From the NCBI GenBank assembly GCA_026391805.1, contig JAPLDJ010000024.1, positions 374,333 to 438,332 of the forward strand: 64,000 nucleotides of DNA. Direction: 5' to 3'. Under the pieces are notes generated by a model. The model had not been told where the DNA came from. It made no database searches and saw only the letters and a list, made by a program, of their open reading frames with translations. Numbering within the stretch: the first letter of the stretch is position 1; each line of letters starts with the position of its first letter. Shown here one piece after another: positions 1 through 9,253 of the stretch. Source of the DNA: Bacteroidota bacterium. Its GTDB lineage: Bacteria > Bacteroidota > Bacteroidia > Bacteroidales > FEN-979. The translations under genes and the position numbers were made by a program.

Positions 1-808
1 GATCTCCGACCACATCAAGCAACTTATGCCGGGCCGGCTCATTTGAAAAGGTCATTTCCACATTGTTCAGCATGCCTTGCTTCAGAACCTCCACACGCTG
101 TTTGTTGAACAGGTGTGCAAGACGATCCAGTTCTTCCCGGGATACCACCTTGTCTACGAACACAATGGCATTTTCCAGGTCGCCGCCCTTGATCAGGTTG
201 TTCTTGAGAAGAAATTCCAGTTCATGCAGGAAAACGAAGGTCCGGCAGGGGGCAATCTCGTCGCGGAACTGGCGGATGTTTGCCATGACAGCATTCTGCG
301 AAGGAAGGACCTGTGAATCATAATCGATCATCACCGAAACCTGGAACTCCTTTGCAGGGATGGCCATGATCTGGGTTTTCTTCACATCATCCGTATAGGT
401 GACATTGGCGGCCAGTTCAAAATACTTCCGGTCTGCTTTCTGCTCGACGATCCCTGCTTCCAGCAGTTTTTCGACATAGATGCGTGCACTGCCATCCAGG
501 ATCGGCGTTTCCGACTGGTCGAGCTCGACAAGCACATTGTCGATCTCAAGCCCGCAGAGGGCTGCCAGTGCATGCTCAACCGTGTCGATCCTTACGCCCC
601 TGTATTCGATGCTGGTTCCGCGGGAAGTATCAACCACGTGGTCAACATCGGCCGGTACCAGAACATTGGAATCAAGATCCTTCCGTTTGAATTTATACCC
701 GGAATTTTCAGGTGCAGGATGGAATGTAAGTGTGACATCCTTCCCCGTATGAAGACCGGTTCCGGAAACGCTGACGCTGGTTTTTATCGTTTTTTGCTTA
801 TCGCTCAT
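1..808 (-). CDS. lpxC: UDP-3-O-acyl-N-acetylglucosamine deacetylase LpxC (3' part beyond the window edge)
   Basis: This is the first committed step of lipid A synthesis: a zinc enzyme removing the acetyl group from UDP-3-O-acyl-GlcNAc in the cytoplasm. Translating the minus strand from the ATG at 806-808 gives about 269 residues without a stop, beginning MSDKQKTIKTSVSVSGTGLH, which is the LpxC N-terminus. The zinc-binding EHALAALCG segment is present near residue 80, and RHKLLDVVGD near the cut end holds the second His and the Asp ligand. In Bacteroidota LpxC is usually fused to the FabZ dehydratase; that half would lie left of base 1 and cannot be seen. It starts 24 bases after the lpxD stop, so the two are probably one operon. 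Confidence 0.95.
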   Translation of the reverse strand, partial: MSDKQKTIKTSVSVSGTGLHTGKDVTLTFHPAPENSGYKFKRKDLDSNVLVPADVDHVVDTSRGTSIEYRGVRIDTVEHALAALCGLEIDNVLVELDQSETPILDGSARIYVEKLLEAGIVEQKADRKYFELAANVTYTDDVKKTQIMAIPAKEFQVSVMIDYDSQVLPSQNAVMANIRQFRDEIAPCRTFVFLHELEFLLKNNLIKGGDLENAIVFVDKVVSREELDRLAHLFNKQRVEVLKQGMLNNVEMTFSNEPARHKLLDVVGD

Positions 809-832
809 AACCTGAGGTAGAAAATAATTCTG

Positions 833-1861
833 CTATTCTTTTTTTAACAATTTTTCCAGCTGGTAGATCTTCTTTACAAGCTGGTCGAAATTTCTCCAGT
901 GAACATATAAACGGCGGGTTTTCGCTACCTGCTGGGCAGGGGTTCCGAGGAACGCGTCGCCGTCTTTTATATCGTGTTCAATACCTGATTGCGCCCCGAT
1001 CATGACATTGTTGCCGATCTTCAGGTGTCCCACAATACCAACCTGGCCTGCGATCAGGCAGTTATTGCCGATCTTCGTTGAACCGGCGATCCCGGTCTGG
1101 GCAGCGATTACCGTATTCTCGCCGATCTCCACATTGTGTGCGATCTGGATCAGGTTATCAATCTTGGCGCCTTTGCCGATCACGGTGGATCCGAGGGTAG
1201 CCCGGTCGATGGTAGTATTTGCCCCGATCTCTACATCGTCATGAATTACGACATTTCCCGCCTGGATCACCTTTACATACTGCTCTCCGGCCTGGGGTGC
1301 AAACCCGAAACCGTCGGCGCCGATCACAACACCAGCATGCAATGTACAATCCTTGCCGACAATACAATCATGGTAGAGTTTTACCCCTGCATAGATTATT
1401 GTGTTCTCACCGATGCTGACATTGTCGCCGACCACCGCGTTGGGATAAAGTTTAGCTCCTTTCCCTATAACTGCATTCTCCCCGACTGAAACGAATTCTG
1501 CAATGTAAACATCTTCGCCAATCTTAGCACTTTTAGCGATATAAGCCTGCGGAGAGATCCCTTTCCGTGCGGATTGCATCGTCTGGGCCAGCTCGAGCAC
1601 CCGGGCAAATGCCACGTAAGCATTCTCAACCCTGATCATCGTGCCGGGGACGGGTTGGGTAGGGACAAAATCCTCGTTCACGATAATGACCGATGCCTGT
1701 GTGGTATAAATAAACGGTGTGTAAACCGGATTGGCCAGGAATGTCAGGGTCCCGGGGAGAGCCTCATCAATTTTTGCCAGGGTGTGAATGGTTACATCCG
1801 GATTCCCGTCAACTTTTCCATTCAGAACCTCTGCAATCTGTCGCGCGGTAAACTCCATCAA
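833..1861 (-). CDS. lpxD: UDP-3-O-acylglucosamine N-acyltransferase LpxD
   Basis: LpxD adds the N-linked hydroxyacyl chain to UDP-3-O-acylglucosamine in lipid A synthesis. The 342-residue protein has the family's usual length. An N-terminal uridine-binding region (about 1-100) is followed by a left-handed beta-helix of hexapeptide repeats (about 105-290), visible as recurring I-G-x-x-x-x spacing. The catalytic histidine lies in [11 protein letters not shown] (His242). A C-terminal helix rich in Lys and Leu closes the trimer in known structures. It sits directly upstream of lpxC and downstream of the HD hydrolase on the same strand. The first two codons are both Met; either could start translation. 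Confidence 0.96.
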   Translation of the reverse strand: MMEFTARQIAEVLNGKVDGNPDVTIHTLAKIDEALPGTLTFLANPVYTPFIYTTQASVIIVNEDFVPTQPVPGTMIRVENAYVAFARVLELAQTMQSARKGISPQAYIAKSAKIGEDVYIAEFVSVGENAVIGKGAKLYPNAVVGDNVSIGENTIIYAGVKLYHDCIVGKDCTLHAGVVIGADGFGFAPQAGEQYVKVIQAGNVVIHDDVEIGANTTIDRATLGSTVIGKGAKIDNLIQIAHNVEIGENTVIAAQTGIAGSTKIGNNCLIAGQVGIVGHLKIGNNVMIGAQSGIEHDIKDGDAFLGTPAQQVAKTRRLYVHWRNFDQLVKKIYQLEKLLKKE

Positions 1862-1955
1862 TTCGCTTTAAGTTAGATCATTACATTAATGAAACGGCAT
1901 GCAATTTACCAATAAATTTCGAATCAGGCTGAAAATATTTTCAACTGCCGGGTAG

Positions 1956-3197
1956 TCAGACACTCAGGTTCTTTGGGTAACAGAGAAGGAACTTGCTTAC
2001 CGGGTTCGACAAAACCGAAATGTTGAGCTGGTCGGAAGCTTCAGAAACATCGATCAGTTCATTGTTGCGGAACTGGATCCGGATCTTGTCGTAGACGGGA
2101 TTATAGGCATTGTTGGTGACAATCCCTTCCACCACAAAATATCCGATCTCTTCCTCCTTCAGATGAAATTGTTCTGCTGTTTTATTCTTAATGTCATTGA
2201 CATAAACCGGATCAAACGATCCATTCTGGATCTCTACTTTGTACAGATGCCGGTCGACAAGACTTTTGCAAAGCCAGGAGAGGATCGGATCGCTGTGACC
2301 TGTCCAGATCTTGATGGCCGAAAGAATATCATAATCATCAAGTTTTGCAAATTCACCGATCCATTTCCGGTCTTCCAGGAACCGTTCGATCGTGATCCCC
2401 GAATAGAGGAAGGTATGCAGCACCGGTGAGCAAGCCATGGGAATATCTTCGGATGCCAGTTCCTTGGCCCGTTTCAGGATGTTCACGAGCATGTATTCTG
2501 CCGCAACCACAGTTTTATGCAGGTAAACCTGCCAGTACATCAGCCGGCGGGCAATGATGAATTTTTCGATGGAATAGATGCCTTTCCCTTCAACCACAAG
2601 CTGATCGTCAGCAACGGCAAGCATCATGATGATCCGGTCGGTGTTGATCACGCCCTCTGAAACACCGGTAAAAAAGCTGTCGCGCGAAAGGTAATCGAGC
2701 CGGTCCATGTCAAGCTGGCTCGAAACGAGCTGGTGAAGGAATTTCTTCGGATGATCGTTGCGGAAGATCCGGTTGGCCATCACCAGCCTGTGATCCAGTT
2801 CATCGTTCAGGGCGTCCATCATCAACAATGAGAGATCCTCGTGCGAAAAATCCTTCACAATCGTTTGCTCGAGCGCATGCGAAAAAGGCCCGTGCCCGAT
2901 GTCATGAAGCAGGATGGCACAAAGAACACCTTCTTCTTCGTCATCTGTGATCGTATTCCCTTTCGACCGCAGTACTTCCAGGGCCTGTTTCATCAGGTGC
3001 ATCGCTCCCAGTGCATGCTGGAAACGGGTATGCAGCGCCGACGGATATACATAATGCGTGAGCCCGAGCTGCATGATCCTCCTGAGCCGCTGGAACCAGG
3101 GATGCTGAATGATGTCCGCCACCAGGTCGTTCGGGATCGTGATCAGCCCGTAAACCGGATCATTGATGATTTTTCGTTTGTTTGGCAAGGCCTTCAT
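1956..3197 (-). CDS. HD-superfamily phosphohydrolase
   Basis: A 413-residue member of the dGTPase-like HD hydrolases. The metal-binding set is visible: HTRFQHALG (His56 and His61), LLHDIGHG (His98-Asp99) and a later Asp in the LDMDRLDYLSRD segment. The physiological substrate of this Bacteroidota group is not established; nucleotide phosphohydrolysis is likely from the family. It precedes lpxD by about 95 bases on the same strand, an arrangement seen in many Bacteroidota genomes, so it may share a transcript with the lipid A genes. It is divergent from porX, with about 100 bases between the two starts. Confidence 0.88.
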   Translation of the reverse strand: MKALPNKRKIINDPVYGLITIPNDLVADIIQHPWFQRLRRIMQLGLTHYVYPSALHTRFQHALGAMHLMKQALEVLRSKGNTITDDEEEGVLCAILLHDIGHGPFSHALEQTIVKDFSHEDLSLLMMDALNDELDHRLVMANRIFRNDHPKKFLHQLVSSQLDMDRLDYLSRDSFFTGVSEGVINTDRIIMMLAVADDQLVVEGKGIYSIEKFIIARRLMYWQVYLHKTVVAAEYMLVNILKRAKELASEDIPMACSPVLHTFLYSGITIERFLEDRKWIGEFAKLDDYDILSAIKIWTGHSDPILSWLCKSLVDRHLYKVEIQNGSFDPVYVNDIKNKTAEQFHLKEEEIGYFVVEGIVTNNAYNPVYDKIRIQFRNNELIDVSEASDQLNISVLSNPVSKFLLCYPKNLSV

Positions 3198-3300
3198 CGC
3201 AGGATTCGTCGTAACTTTGTTAAAAGATGATAAAAATACAGGAGTTGGACAATAAAAGCAATATTACGACATTTTATCCTATACAAATAAACATAGCGCA

Positions 3301-4854
3301 ATGGTCAAGACGAATATTTTATGGGTGGATGATGAGATCGACCTGCTGAAACCGCATATTATTTTTCTGAGGGAAAAGGGATATGATGTATCAACCTCAA
3401 ACAACGGACAGGAAGGCGTTGAGATCCTGAAGAAAGAGGATTTTGACATCGTTTTCCTGGATGAACAGATGCCGGGAATGTCTGGTATCGAGACCCTGAT
3501 GAAGATGAAAGCCGAATTTCCGAACCTCCCGGTGGTGATGATCACCAAGAGCGAAGAAGAGACGATCATGGAAGATGCCATCGGCTCGAACATCTCAGAT
3601 TACCTTATCAAGCCTGTCAATCCCAACCAGATCCTTCTCTGCCTGAAAAAAAACCTGGAGACCAAGAAACTGGTCAGTGAGAAAACGTCGTTCCAGTACC
3701 AGCAGGAGTTCCGCAACATCGGAATGGAGATCAGCCCGAAACTGAGCCATGAAGAGTGGGTGGAGGTATACCGGAAGATCACCTACTGGGAGCTGAAGCT
3801 GGAAAAAGCACAGGATGAGGGTATGAACCAGGTCCTGAAAATGCAGAAAGACGAAGCCAATCATGCATTCTCTAAGTTTATTGAAAAGAATTATCTCGAC
3901 TGGCTAAGCAACAAGAATGTCGACCGGCCTGTTCTTTCACACAACCTGATCAAGGAAAAGATCTTCCCGCTTCTGACCGATAACCGCCCGCTGTTCGTCA
4001 TTCTGATCGACAATTTCCGTTTTGACCAGTGGAAGGTTCTTCAGCCTGTTCTTGAAGAATATTTCCGCGTTGAAAAAGATGAGATCTATTTCAGCATTAT
4101 ACCAACGGCAACACAATATGCAAGGAATTCGATCTTTGCCGGACTCCTGCCTACCGAAATTGAAAAGAAATACCCGAAATACTGGGTCAATGAAGACGAG
4201 GAAGGGACAAAAAACAATTATGAAGGAGAACTCCTCGGAGAACTGCTGAAACGGTATGGCAAGGATATCAAGTACTCTTACTACAAGGTACTGAACATGA
4301 CCTACGGACGGAAGCTGGTGGAGTCCCTGCCCAATCTTATGGTGAACAAACTGAATTTCATTGTTTACAATTTTGTCGACATGCTTTCGCATGCCCGTAC
4401 GGAGATGGAGATCATCCGGGAACTGGCCGACGATGAAAAAGCTTACCGTTCGCTGACCATGCAGTGGTTCCAGCATTCACCGCTGCTGGATATCTTTAAA
4501 TTCCTGGCGGAGAAGGATGTGAATGTCGTGATCACCACCGACCACGGTTCGATCCGTGTCGGAAATCCTGTCAAGATCCTGGGCGACCGGAATACCAACA
4601 CGAACCTCCGTTACAAAACGGGCAAGGCATTAAAGTATGAGCACAATGAAGTCTTCGAGATCCGGAATCCATCGGATGCATATTTGCCCAGGATAAATGT
4701 CAGTTCGAATTATGTTTTTTGCAAGAATGATGATTTCTTTGCCTACCCCAACAACTTTAACTATTACGTAAACTATTACAAAGATACATTCCAGCACGGA
4801 GGGATCTCGATTGAGGAGATGATGATTCCGTTTACTGTGCTGAAACCGAAGTAG
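3301..4854 (+). CDS. porX: PorX-type response regulator with PglZ phosphatase domain
   Basis: A 517-residue fusion of a CheY-like receiver (about 1-120) to a PglZ domain of the alkaline phosphatase superfamily (about 200-515). The receiver has the acidic pair Asp10-Asp11, phosphoacceptor Asp54 in FLDEQMPG, Thr82 and Lys104. The PglZ part shows LIDNFRFDQW, the PTATQYAR nucleophile region, TTDHGS and FQHGG, which supply metal ligands. In Porphyromonas the homologue PorX works with the kinase PorY and the sigma factor SigP to control T9SS genes; its PglZ domain has been reported to be an oligonucleotide phosphodiesterase. The many T9SS cargo genes in this window fit that role, but regulation of them is inferred. 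The stop codon overlaps a tandem AGCGAAA repeat. Confidence 0.93.
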   Translation: MVKTNILWVDDEIDLLKPHIIFLREKGYDVSTSNNGQEGVEILKKEDFDIVFLDEQMPGMSGIETLMKMKAEFPNLPVVMITKSEEETIMEDAIGSNISDYLIKPVNPNQILLCLKKNLETKKLVSEKTSFQYQQEFRNIGMEISPKLSHEEWVEVYRKITYWELKLEKAQDEGMNQVLKMQKDEANHAFSKFIEKNYLDWLSNKNVDRPVLSHNLIKEKIFPLLTDNRPLFVILIDNFRFDQWKVLQPVLEEYFRVEKDEIYFSIIPTATQYARNSIFAGLLPTEIEKKYPKYWVNEDEEGTKNNYEGELLGELLKRYGKDIKYSYYKVLNMTYGRKLVESLPNLMVNKLNFIVYNFVDMLSHARTEMEIIRELADDEKAYRSLTMQWFQHSPLLDIFKFLAEKDVNVVITTDHGSIRVGNPVKILGDRNTNTNLRYKTGKALKYEHNEVFEIRNPSDAYLPRINVSSNYVFCKNDDFFAYPNNFNYYVNYYKDTFQHGGISIEEMMIPFTVLKPK

Positions 4855-4881
4855 CGAAAAGCGAAAAGCGAAATAGCGAAA
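4853..4881 (+). repeat. Tandem AGCGAAA heptamer array overlapping the porX stop codon
   Basis: Three consecutive copies of AGCGAAA are followed, after one extra T, by a fourth with an A-run. The TAG stop of porX shares its last two bases with the first unit. A related array (GCGAAGTA units) ends hutI at 41915-41952. Confidence 0.85.
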
Positions 4882-4884
4882 AAA

Positions 4885-4930
4885 TAATCTGTGACCGATC
4901 TGTGTAAATCCGTGTAAATCTGTGGTGAAA
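4885..4930 (+). repeat. Dispersed AATCTGTG-type repeat
   Basis: Degenerate units of about ten bases built on AATCTGTG, ending in CTGTGGTGAA. The same family recurs at 14859-14919, 15266-15335, 25771-25830, 26057-26116, 28646-28688, 29071-29116 and 30225-30265, usually just downstream of a gene in sense orientation. Confidence 0.85.
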
Positions 4931-4975
4931 AAAATCACACGAAGATCCACTAAGATTACACGAAGGTCACGAAGA

Positions 4976-5038
4976 AAATCGTAAATCATAAATCGTAAAT
5001 CATAAATCGTAAATCGTAAATCCTAAATCGTAAATATT
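4976..5038 (+). repeat. Tandem AAATCGT heptamer array, nine units
   Basis: Nine consecutive seven-base units, mostly AAATCGT with AAATCAT, AAATCCT and AAATATT variants. The array runs to one base before the TTG start of tsaE, so it is the immediate 5' flank of that gene. A similar heptamer run lies at 30186-30219, just downstream of the start of the thioredoxin upstream region. Confidence 0.88.
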
Positions 5039-5039
5039 A

Positions 5040-5444
5040 TTGATAGTTACCTGTCCATCCGAATCTGAACTTCGTCCTGCCGCGGAAAAGCTTCTTGCAT
5101 CTCATCCGTCAGGTCGTGTATTTGCTTTTTATGGCAGGATGGGGGCGGGAAAAACCACCTTTATCAAGGTCATTTGCGGGCTGCTCGGAGCCGTGGATGT
5201 TGTTCAGAGTCCTTCTTTTGCGATCATCAACGAGTACCGGACCTCATCCGGCAATCCGCTTTTCCATTTTGATTTCTACCGGATCAGAAAGCTTGAAGAA
5301 GTTTATGATATCGGTTATGAAGATTACATCTACTCGGGAGCCTATTGCTTTATCGAATGGCCGGAGCTTGTGGAATCCCTGTTGCCGGACGATGTCATAA
5401 AGGTGAAGATCAGCGGGGAGGAGGCGAGGGAGATCGAGTTTTAA
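5040..5444 (+). CDS. tsaE: tRNA threonylcarbamoyladenosine biosynthesis ATPase TsaE
   Basis: TsaE is the ATPase that supports TsaB-TsaD in making the t6A37 modification of ANN-decoding tRNAs. The 134-residue protein has the family length. Its Walker A motif GRMGAGKT spans residues 32-39, followed by the typical SPSFAIINEY, FHFDFYRI and IEWPE blocks. The start is a TTG: an in-frame TAA lies nine bases upstream and no ATG or GTG fits, so TTG is the only choice that keeps the N-terminus. It may be weakly translated, or the heptamer array next to it may have replaced an original start. The TAA stop is the first codon of a TAACTGGTGAACTGG repeat. Confidence 0.92.
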   Translation: MIVTCPSESELRPAAEKLLASHPSGRVFAFYGRMGAGKTTFIKVICGLLGAVDVVQSPSFAIINEYRTSSGNPLFHFDFYRIRKLEEVYDIGYEDYIYSGAYCFIEWPELVESLLPDDVIKVKISGEEAREIEF

Positions 5445-5584
5445 CTGGTGAACTGGTGAATTGGTTAACTGGCGAGTAATGTGAGATTGAAAGAATCTCC
5501 AAATGAAAACATGGCGCCCAACTATAAATTAATTCACTAATTCACCAGTTCACCAGTTCGCCAGTTCGCCAGTTCGCCAGTTAA
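5442..5584. repeat. Inverted pair of CACCAGTT/AACTGGTG octamer arrays
   Basis: The left arm (5442-5475) is made of AACTGGTG and AACTGGCG units of 8 bases; the right arm (5533-5584) has the reverse complement, CACCAGTT then CGCCAGTT units. About 57 bases separate them, so RNA could fold into a long hairpin after tsaE and act as a terminator (inference). The same octamer family occurs at 20459-20487, inside hutI at 40841-40873, and at 45832-45866. Confidence 0.85.
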
Positions 5585-5588
5585 TTTG

Positions 5589-5596
5589 TATCTTCG
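5589..5596 (+). promoter_or_regulatory. Probable Bacteroidota -7 element (TATCTTCG)
   Basis: TATCTTCG differs from the TAnnTTTG consensus at one position and lies 17 bases before the alanine dehydrogenase start, directly after the octamer repeat arm. Confidence 0.4.
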
Positions 5597-5613
5597 TGTG
5601 AAATTTTGACAGC

Positions 5614-6822
5614 ATGGAGGAACAGAAATCAAAATACAGTGAGTTTCTCAGGCCCCAGGAGGAGATGCTGGAGGTTGGTAAGCTGAAAAGCAGCCTCTAT
5701 ATCGGAGTCCCGAAGGAGACCAGTTCCGTTGAAAACCGGGTCGTTCTTGTCCCCGATGGTGTAAACCTGCTGGCAAAGCATGGTCATCATGTGATGATTG
5801 AAGCCGGAGCGGGAACAGCTGCTCATTTTACGGATCATGAATACAGTGAAGCCGGGGCCCAGATCGTCTATTCGCCGGGAGAGATTTTCAAAGCGGATAT
5901 CATCCTGAAAGTTGCACCTGTCAATGCCGTGGAACAGGAATACCTGAAGCCGAAGCAGACACTGATCTCGGCCTTGCAGTTCGGGATCCAGAAAGAAGAA
6001 TACTTCCGTTCCCTCATCCAGAAAAAGGTAACATCGCTGGCCTTCGAGCTGATTCGCGACCGTGCGAATACTTTTCCTGTGATCCGCGCCATGAGCGAGA
6101 TCGCCGGCAGCACATCGATCTTTATTGCCGCCCAATACCTCTCCGATCCTGAATACGGAAGGGGCAAGATGTTTGGCGGGTTTACCGGGATCCGGCCTTC
6201 GGAGGTAGTCATCATCGGTGCCGGTACCGTCGGCGAATATGCCACCCGTTCTGCAGTTGGACTGGGTGCACTGGTGAAGGTCTTCGACAATGCCGTTTAC
6301 CGCCTGAGAAGGCTTCAGAACAACCTCGGCATGCGCGTTTATACCTCCATCCTTCATCCAACAGGTTTACTCGAATCCATGAAGTCAGCGGATGTGGTGA
6401 TCGGCGCCATCCATACAAAAAACGGGAAAACCCCCTGCCTGATCACGGAGGATATGGTCAGGGAAATGAAAGACGGAGCCATCATTATCGATATCAGCAT
6501 CGACCAGGGCGGATGTTTTGAAACATCACATCCCACAACCCACAAGAACCCGGTTTATAAAGTGCACGGTGTAACGCACTATTGTGTACCGAACATCCCG
6601 TCGAGGGTTCCGCATACGGCATCGCAGGCACTGAGCAACATCTTCGTTCCGATACTCCTTGATGTAGGTACGGATGGAGGGATCGACAACTTCCTGAAGA
6701 CCGACCACGGTGTGCGGCAGGGTGTCTATCTTTACAATGGCATCTGCACCAATTCCTTTATCAGCCGGTATTTTAATCTTCCGTTCCAGGACATTGACCT
6801 GCTGATGGCAGCATTTCAATAA
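5614..6822 (+). CDS. ald: Alanine dehydrogenase
   Basis: NAD-dependent oxidative deamination of L-alanine to pyruvate and ammonia. The 402-residue protein has an N-terminal AlaDh/PNT domain containing GVPKETSSVENRV (about residues 31-43) and a Rossmann domain with GAGTVG (202-207). It carries about 25 extra residues before the usual start, a form common in Bacteroidota. The lack of transhydrogenase membrane subunits nearby argues against PntA. aroB begins nine bases after the stop and aroA ten bases after that, so the three probably form one transcript despite having unrelated pathways. Confidence 0.93.
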   Translation: MEEQKSKYSEFLRPQEEMLEVGKLKSSLYIGVPKETSSVENRVVLVPDGVNLLAKHGHHVMIEAGAGTAAHFTDHEYSEAGAQIVYSPGEIFKADIILKVAPVNAVEQEYLKPKQTLISALQFGIQKEEYFRSLIQKKVTSLAFELIRDRANTFPVIRAMSEIAGSTSIFIAAQYLSDPEYGRGKMFGGFTGIRPSEVVIIGAGTVGEYATRSAVGLGALVKVFDNAVYRLRRLQNNLGMRVYTSILHPTGLLESMKSADVVIGAIHTKNGKTPCLITEDMVREMKDGAIIIDISIDQGGCFETSHPTTHKNPVYKVHGVTHYCVPNIPSRVPHTASQALSNIFVPILLDVGTDGGIDNFLKTDHGVRQGVYLYNGICTNSFISRYFNLPFQDIDLLMAAFQ

Positions 6823-6831
6823 GGCTTCCGT

Positions 6832-7944
6832 ATGAAACTTTCGCTGAATTTCGGTTCCGGTAAGCCCGTGCCAATTTATTCAGATTCCTCTTTTCCGGAG
6901 GATCTGAATGATTTTATCGGGAGCTTCATTCTTGCAAAGGAAAAGATCTTTATCCTTGCGGATGAAAATACATACCGCCATTGTTTGCCTGTCCTCCTTT
7001 CAGAAACAGCTGTATTGAATACCGCAGTGGTTTTCGTTATCAAACCCGGAGAAAAAAACAAGAACCCGGAGACGGCCGGGATGATCTGGAATTTCCTTGC
7101 TGAGAATGATGCCACCCGGCATTCGCTGCTGATCAACATTGGTGGAGGCGTTGTGACCGACCTGGGCGGATTTGCCGCTTCAACCTTCAAACGCGGGATT
7201 CCATTTATTCATGTTCCCACCACCCTGCTTGCGATGGCAGATGCGGCCATTGGAGGCAAGACCGGCATCAACCTGGGGGACATCAAAAACCAGGTCGGTA
7301 CCTTTCAGAATCCTGAAGCTGTCTTCATTCATCCGGGATTCCTCAGAACACTTAATAATTACGAGGTTCTTGGCGGACTGGCCGAGATCATCAAGATAGC
7401 GCTGATCTCCGATGCAAATCTCTGGGATAACCTCTGTTCATCCACCCTTCCCGGAATCATGAGCAAAGATTTCAGCCATCCTGCCTGGGAAGAACTGATC
7501 TCTTCGTCCATTGCTCTGAAATGCAGCATCGTTGAAAAGGATTTCAGGGAAAATGGTATCCGGGAGATCCTGAATTTCGGTCATACAATTGGTCATGCCT
7601 TTGAAAGCCTTTCCCTTCAGGATGGGCGGAAGGCGCTGTCGCACGGTCATGCCGTGGCCCTGGGAATGATCTGTGAAGGATATCTTTCGTCATTGAAAAC
7701 CGGTCTGGCTGAACCGGAACGGGAGACCATCATCAGCATGATCCTTTCCGGATACGAATATTATCCTGTAAAGGATGAAGACCAAACCTTCTTGTCGGAT
7801 TGTATCCTCCATGACAAGAAGCGAACAGGCCAGGATTTACGGTTTTCTCTCCTGGAACGTCCCGGGAAAGCCATTCACGGAATTACGTGCAATTTATCTG
7901 AAATCCTGGAGTCGGTCAATTTTTATCGTAACTTAGAGCGTTGA
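6832..7944 (+). CDS. aroB: 3-dehydroquinate synthase
   Basis: Second step of the shikimate pathway: cyclises DAHP to 3-dehydroquinate using NAD and a divalent metal. The 370-residue protein has the NAD-binding INIGGGVVTDLGGFAAS block (about 101-117), TFKRGIPFIHVPTTLLA, and IGGKTGIN. Metal ligands are visible as Glu185 in GGLAEIIK, His250/His254 in NFGHTIGHAFE, and His272 in LSHGHAVALGM. It lies between ald and aroA with about ten bases on each side. Confidence 0.96.
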   Translation: MKLSLNFGSGKPVPIYSDSSFPEDLNDFIGSFILAKEKIFILADENTYRHCLPVLLSETAVLNTAVVFVIKPGEKNKNPETAGMIWNFLAENDATRHSLLINIGGGVVTDLGGFAASTFKRGIPFIHVPTTLLAMADAAIGGKTGINLGDIKNQVGTFQNPEAVFIHPGFLRTLNNYEVLGGLAEIIKIALISDANLWDNLCSSTLPGIMSKDFSHPAWEELISSSIALKCSIVEKDFRENGIREILNFGHTIGHAFESLSLQDGRKALSHGHAVALGMICEGYLSSLKTGLAEPERETIISMILSGYEYYPVKDEDQTFLSDCILHDKKRTGQDLRFSLLERPGKAIHGITCNLSEILESVNFYRNLER

Positions 7945-7954
7945 GAGAAGATTC

Positions 7955-9229
7955 ATGGAAACCATTACGATTACAAAGAGGGGAAAGGGGTTGAAGGGCA
8001 CCATCAGGCTGCCTTCATCCAAAAGCATCAGCAACCGTTTGCTGATCATCAGGGCATTGTCTTCTGCTGATTTTCCCGTCGAAAACCTTTCCGATTCGGA
8101 TGATACACTTCTTCTTATTGAACTGCTGAAAACGATCAGCGAAAGGCAGGGCGAAGCATCGATGACGGAGCTTAATACCGCGAATGCCGGGACTGTGATG
8201 CGCTTTCTTACGGCCTACCTGTCGATGGTTCCGGGTAAATGGATCCTTACAGGTTCGGAACGGATGAAACAGCGGCCGATCGGGATCCTCGTGGACGGAT
8301 TAAGGTCGATGGGCGCCCGGATCGATTACCTTGCCAGGTTAGGCTATCCGCCCGTCATGATCCATGGAACAACCTTAAAAGGAAAGGAGATTATTGTCGA
8401 CCCCGGCATCAGCAGCCAGTTCGTCTCGGCCCTGATGCTGATCGGCCCGAAGATACCCGGGGGACTGATCATTCACCTCAGCGGGCAGGCCGTTTCTTTT
8501 CCTTATGTGAACATGACGATCGGTTTGCTGAAGGATTTCGGGGTTCATGTAAGGCATGAACGGAGCCGGATCATTATCCCGGAATCGGATTACATTCCCT
8601 GCAGTTGTAAGGTTGAGTCCGACTGGTCGGCCGCTGCTTTCTGGTATGAGGCTGCAGCCTTGTCGGATCATGCAGATATTACTCTTGAAGGGCTTCAGGA
8701 AAAGAGCCTGCAGGGCGATTCAGTCATCACCGCGATCTTCAGGATCTTTAATGTCACCTCTGAGTTTACCGACAGGGGCGTTCACCTGTCAAAATCCACG
8801 GGCCCGCTAAAGGATGAGATCCTGAAACTTAATTTCTCGGATCATCCTGACATCGCTCCGCCTGTGATGACGGCCTGTGCGCTTACGGGTATGCATGGAT
8901 CGTTCAGCGGTTTGAAAAGCCTTCAGATCAAGGAGACCGACCGTTTGACAGCACTGAAAAATGAATATGAGAAGATCGGCATCATGGCAGAGACCTATAC
9001 GACCGGAAACCTGATCCCTGCAGTTGAAATTCCATGTTCGAATCCCACTTTCCCTCCCGGATTGCTGATCAATACCTATGGCGACCACCGGATGGCGATG
9101 ACCTTCGCACCCATGGCGATCCTTTCAGGGAGCCTTTTGATAGAGAACCCGGGGGTTGTTACGAAGTCGTATCCGGGATTCTGGAACGACCTCGCATCAC
9201 TAGGGTTCAAGATCAGGATCCATGAATGA
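7955..9229 (+). CDS. aroA: 3-phosphoshikimate 1-carboxyvinyltransferase (EPSP synthase)
   Basis: Sixth shikimate step: transfers enolpyruvyl from PEP to shikimate-3-phosphate. The 424-residue length fits the family. Recognisable blocks are PSSKSISNRLLIIRA at the N-terminus, NAGTVMRFLTAY, GSERMKQRPI, SSQFVSALM, and near the C-terminus KETDRL and YGDHRMAMT. The NAGT segment lacks the extra Gly of the usual GNAGT form, and the protein is otherwise ordinary. Linked to aroB. The rest of the pathway genes are not in the window. Confidence 0.96.
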   Translation: METITITKRGKGLKGTIRLPSSKSISNRLLIIRALSSADFPVENLSDSDDTLLLIELLKTISERQGEASMTELNTANAGTVMRFLTAYLSMVPGKWILTGSERMKQRPIGILVDGLRSMGARIDYLARLGYPPVMIHGTTLKGKEIIVDPGISSQFVSALMLIGPKIPGGLIIHLSGQAVSFPYVNMTIGLLKDFGVHVRHERSRIIIPESDYIPCSCKVESDWSAAAFWYEAAALSDHADITLEGLQEKSLQGDSVITAIFRIFNVTSEFTDRGVHLSKSTGPLKDEILKLNFSDHPDIAPPVMTACALTGMHGSFSGLKSLQIKETDRLTALKNEYEKIGIMAETYTTGNLIPAVEIPCSNPTFPPGLLINTYGDHRMAMTFAPMAILSGSLLIENPGVVTKSYPGFWNDLASLGFKIRIHE

Positions 9230-9253
9230 GCATGCATGATGCCGACAATAGTC

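Noticed and set aside
5629..6357. 242-residue antisense frame across alanine dehydrogenase
   Set aside because: Shadow frame; no recognisable content.
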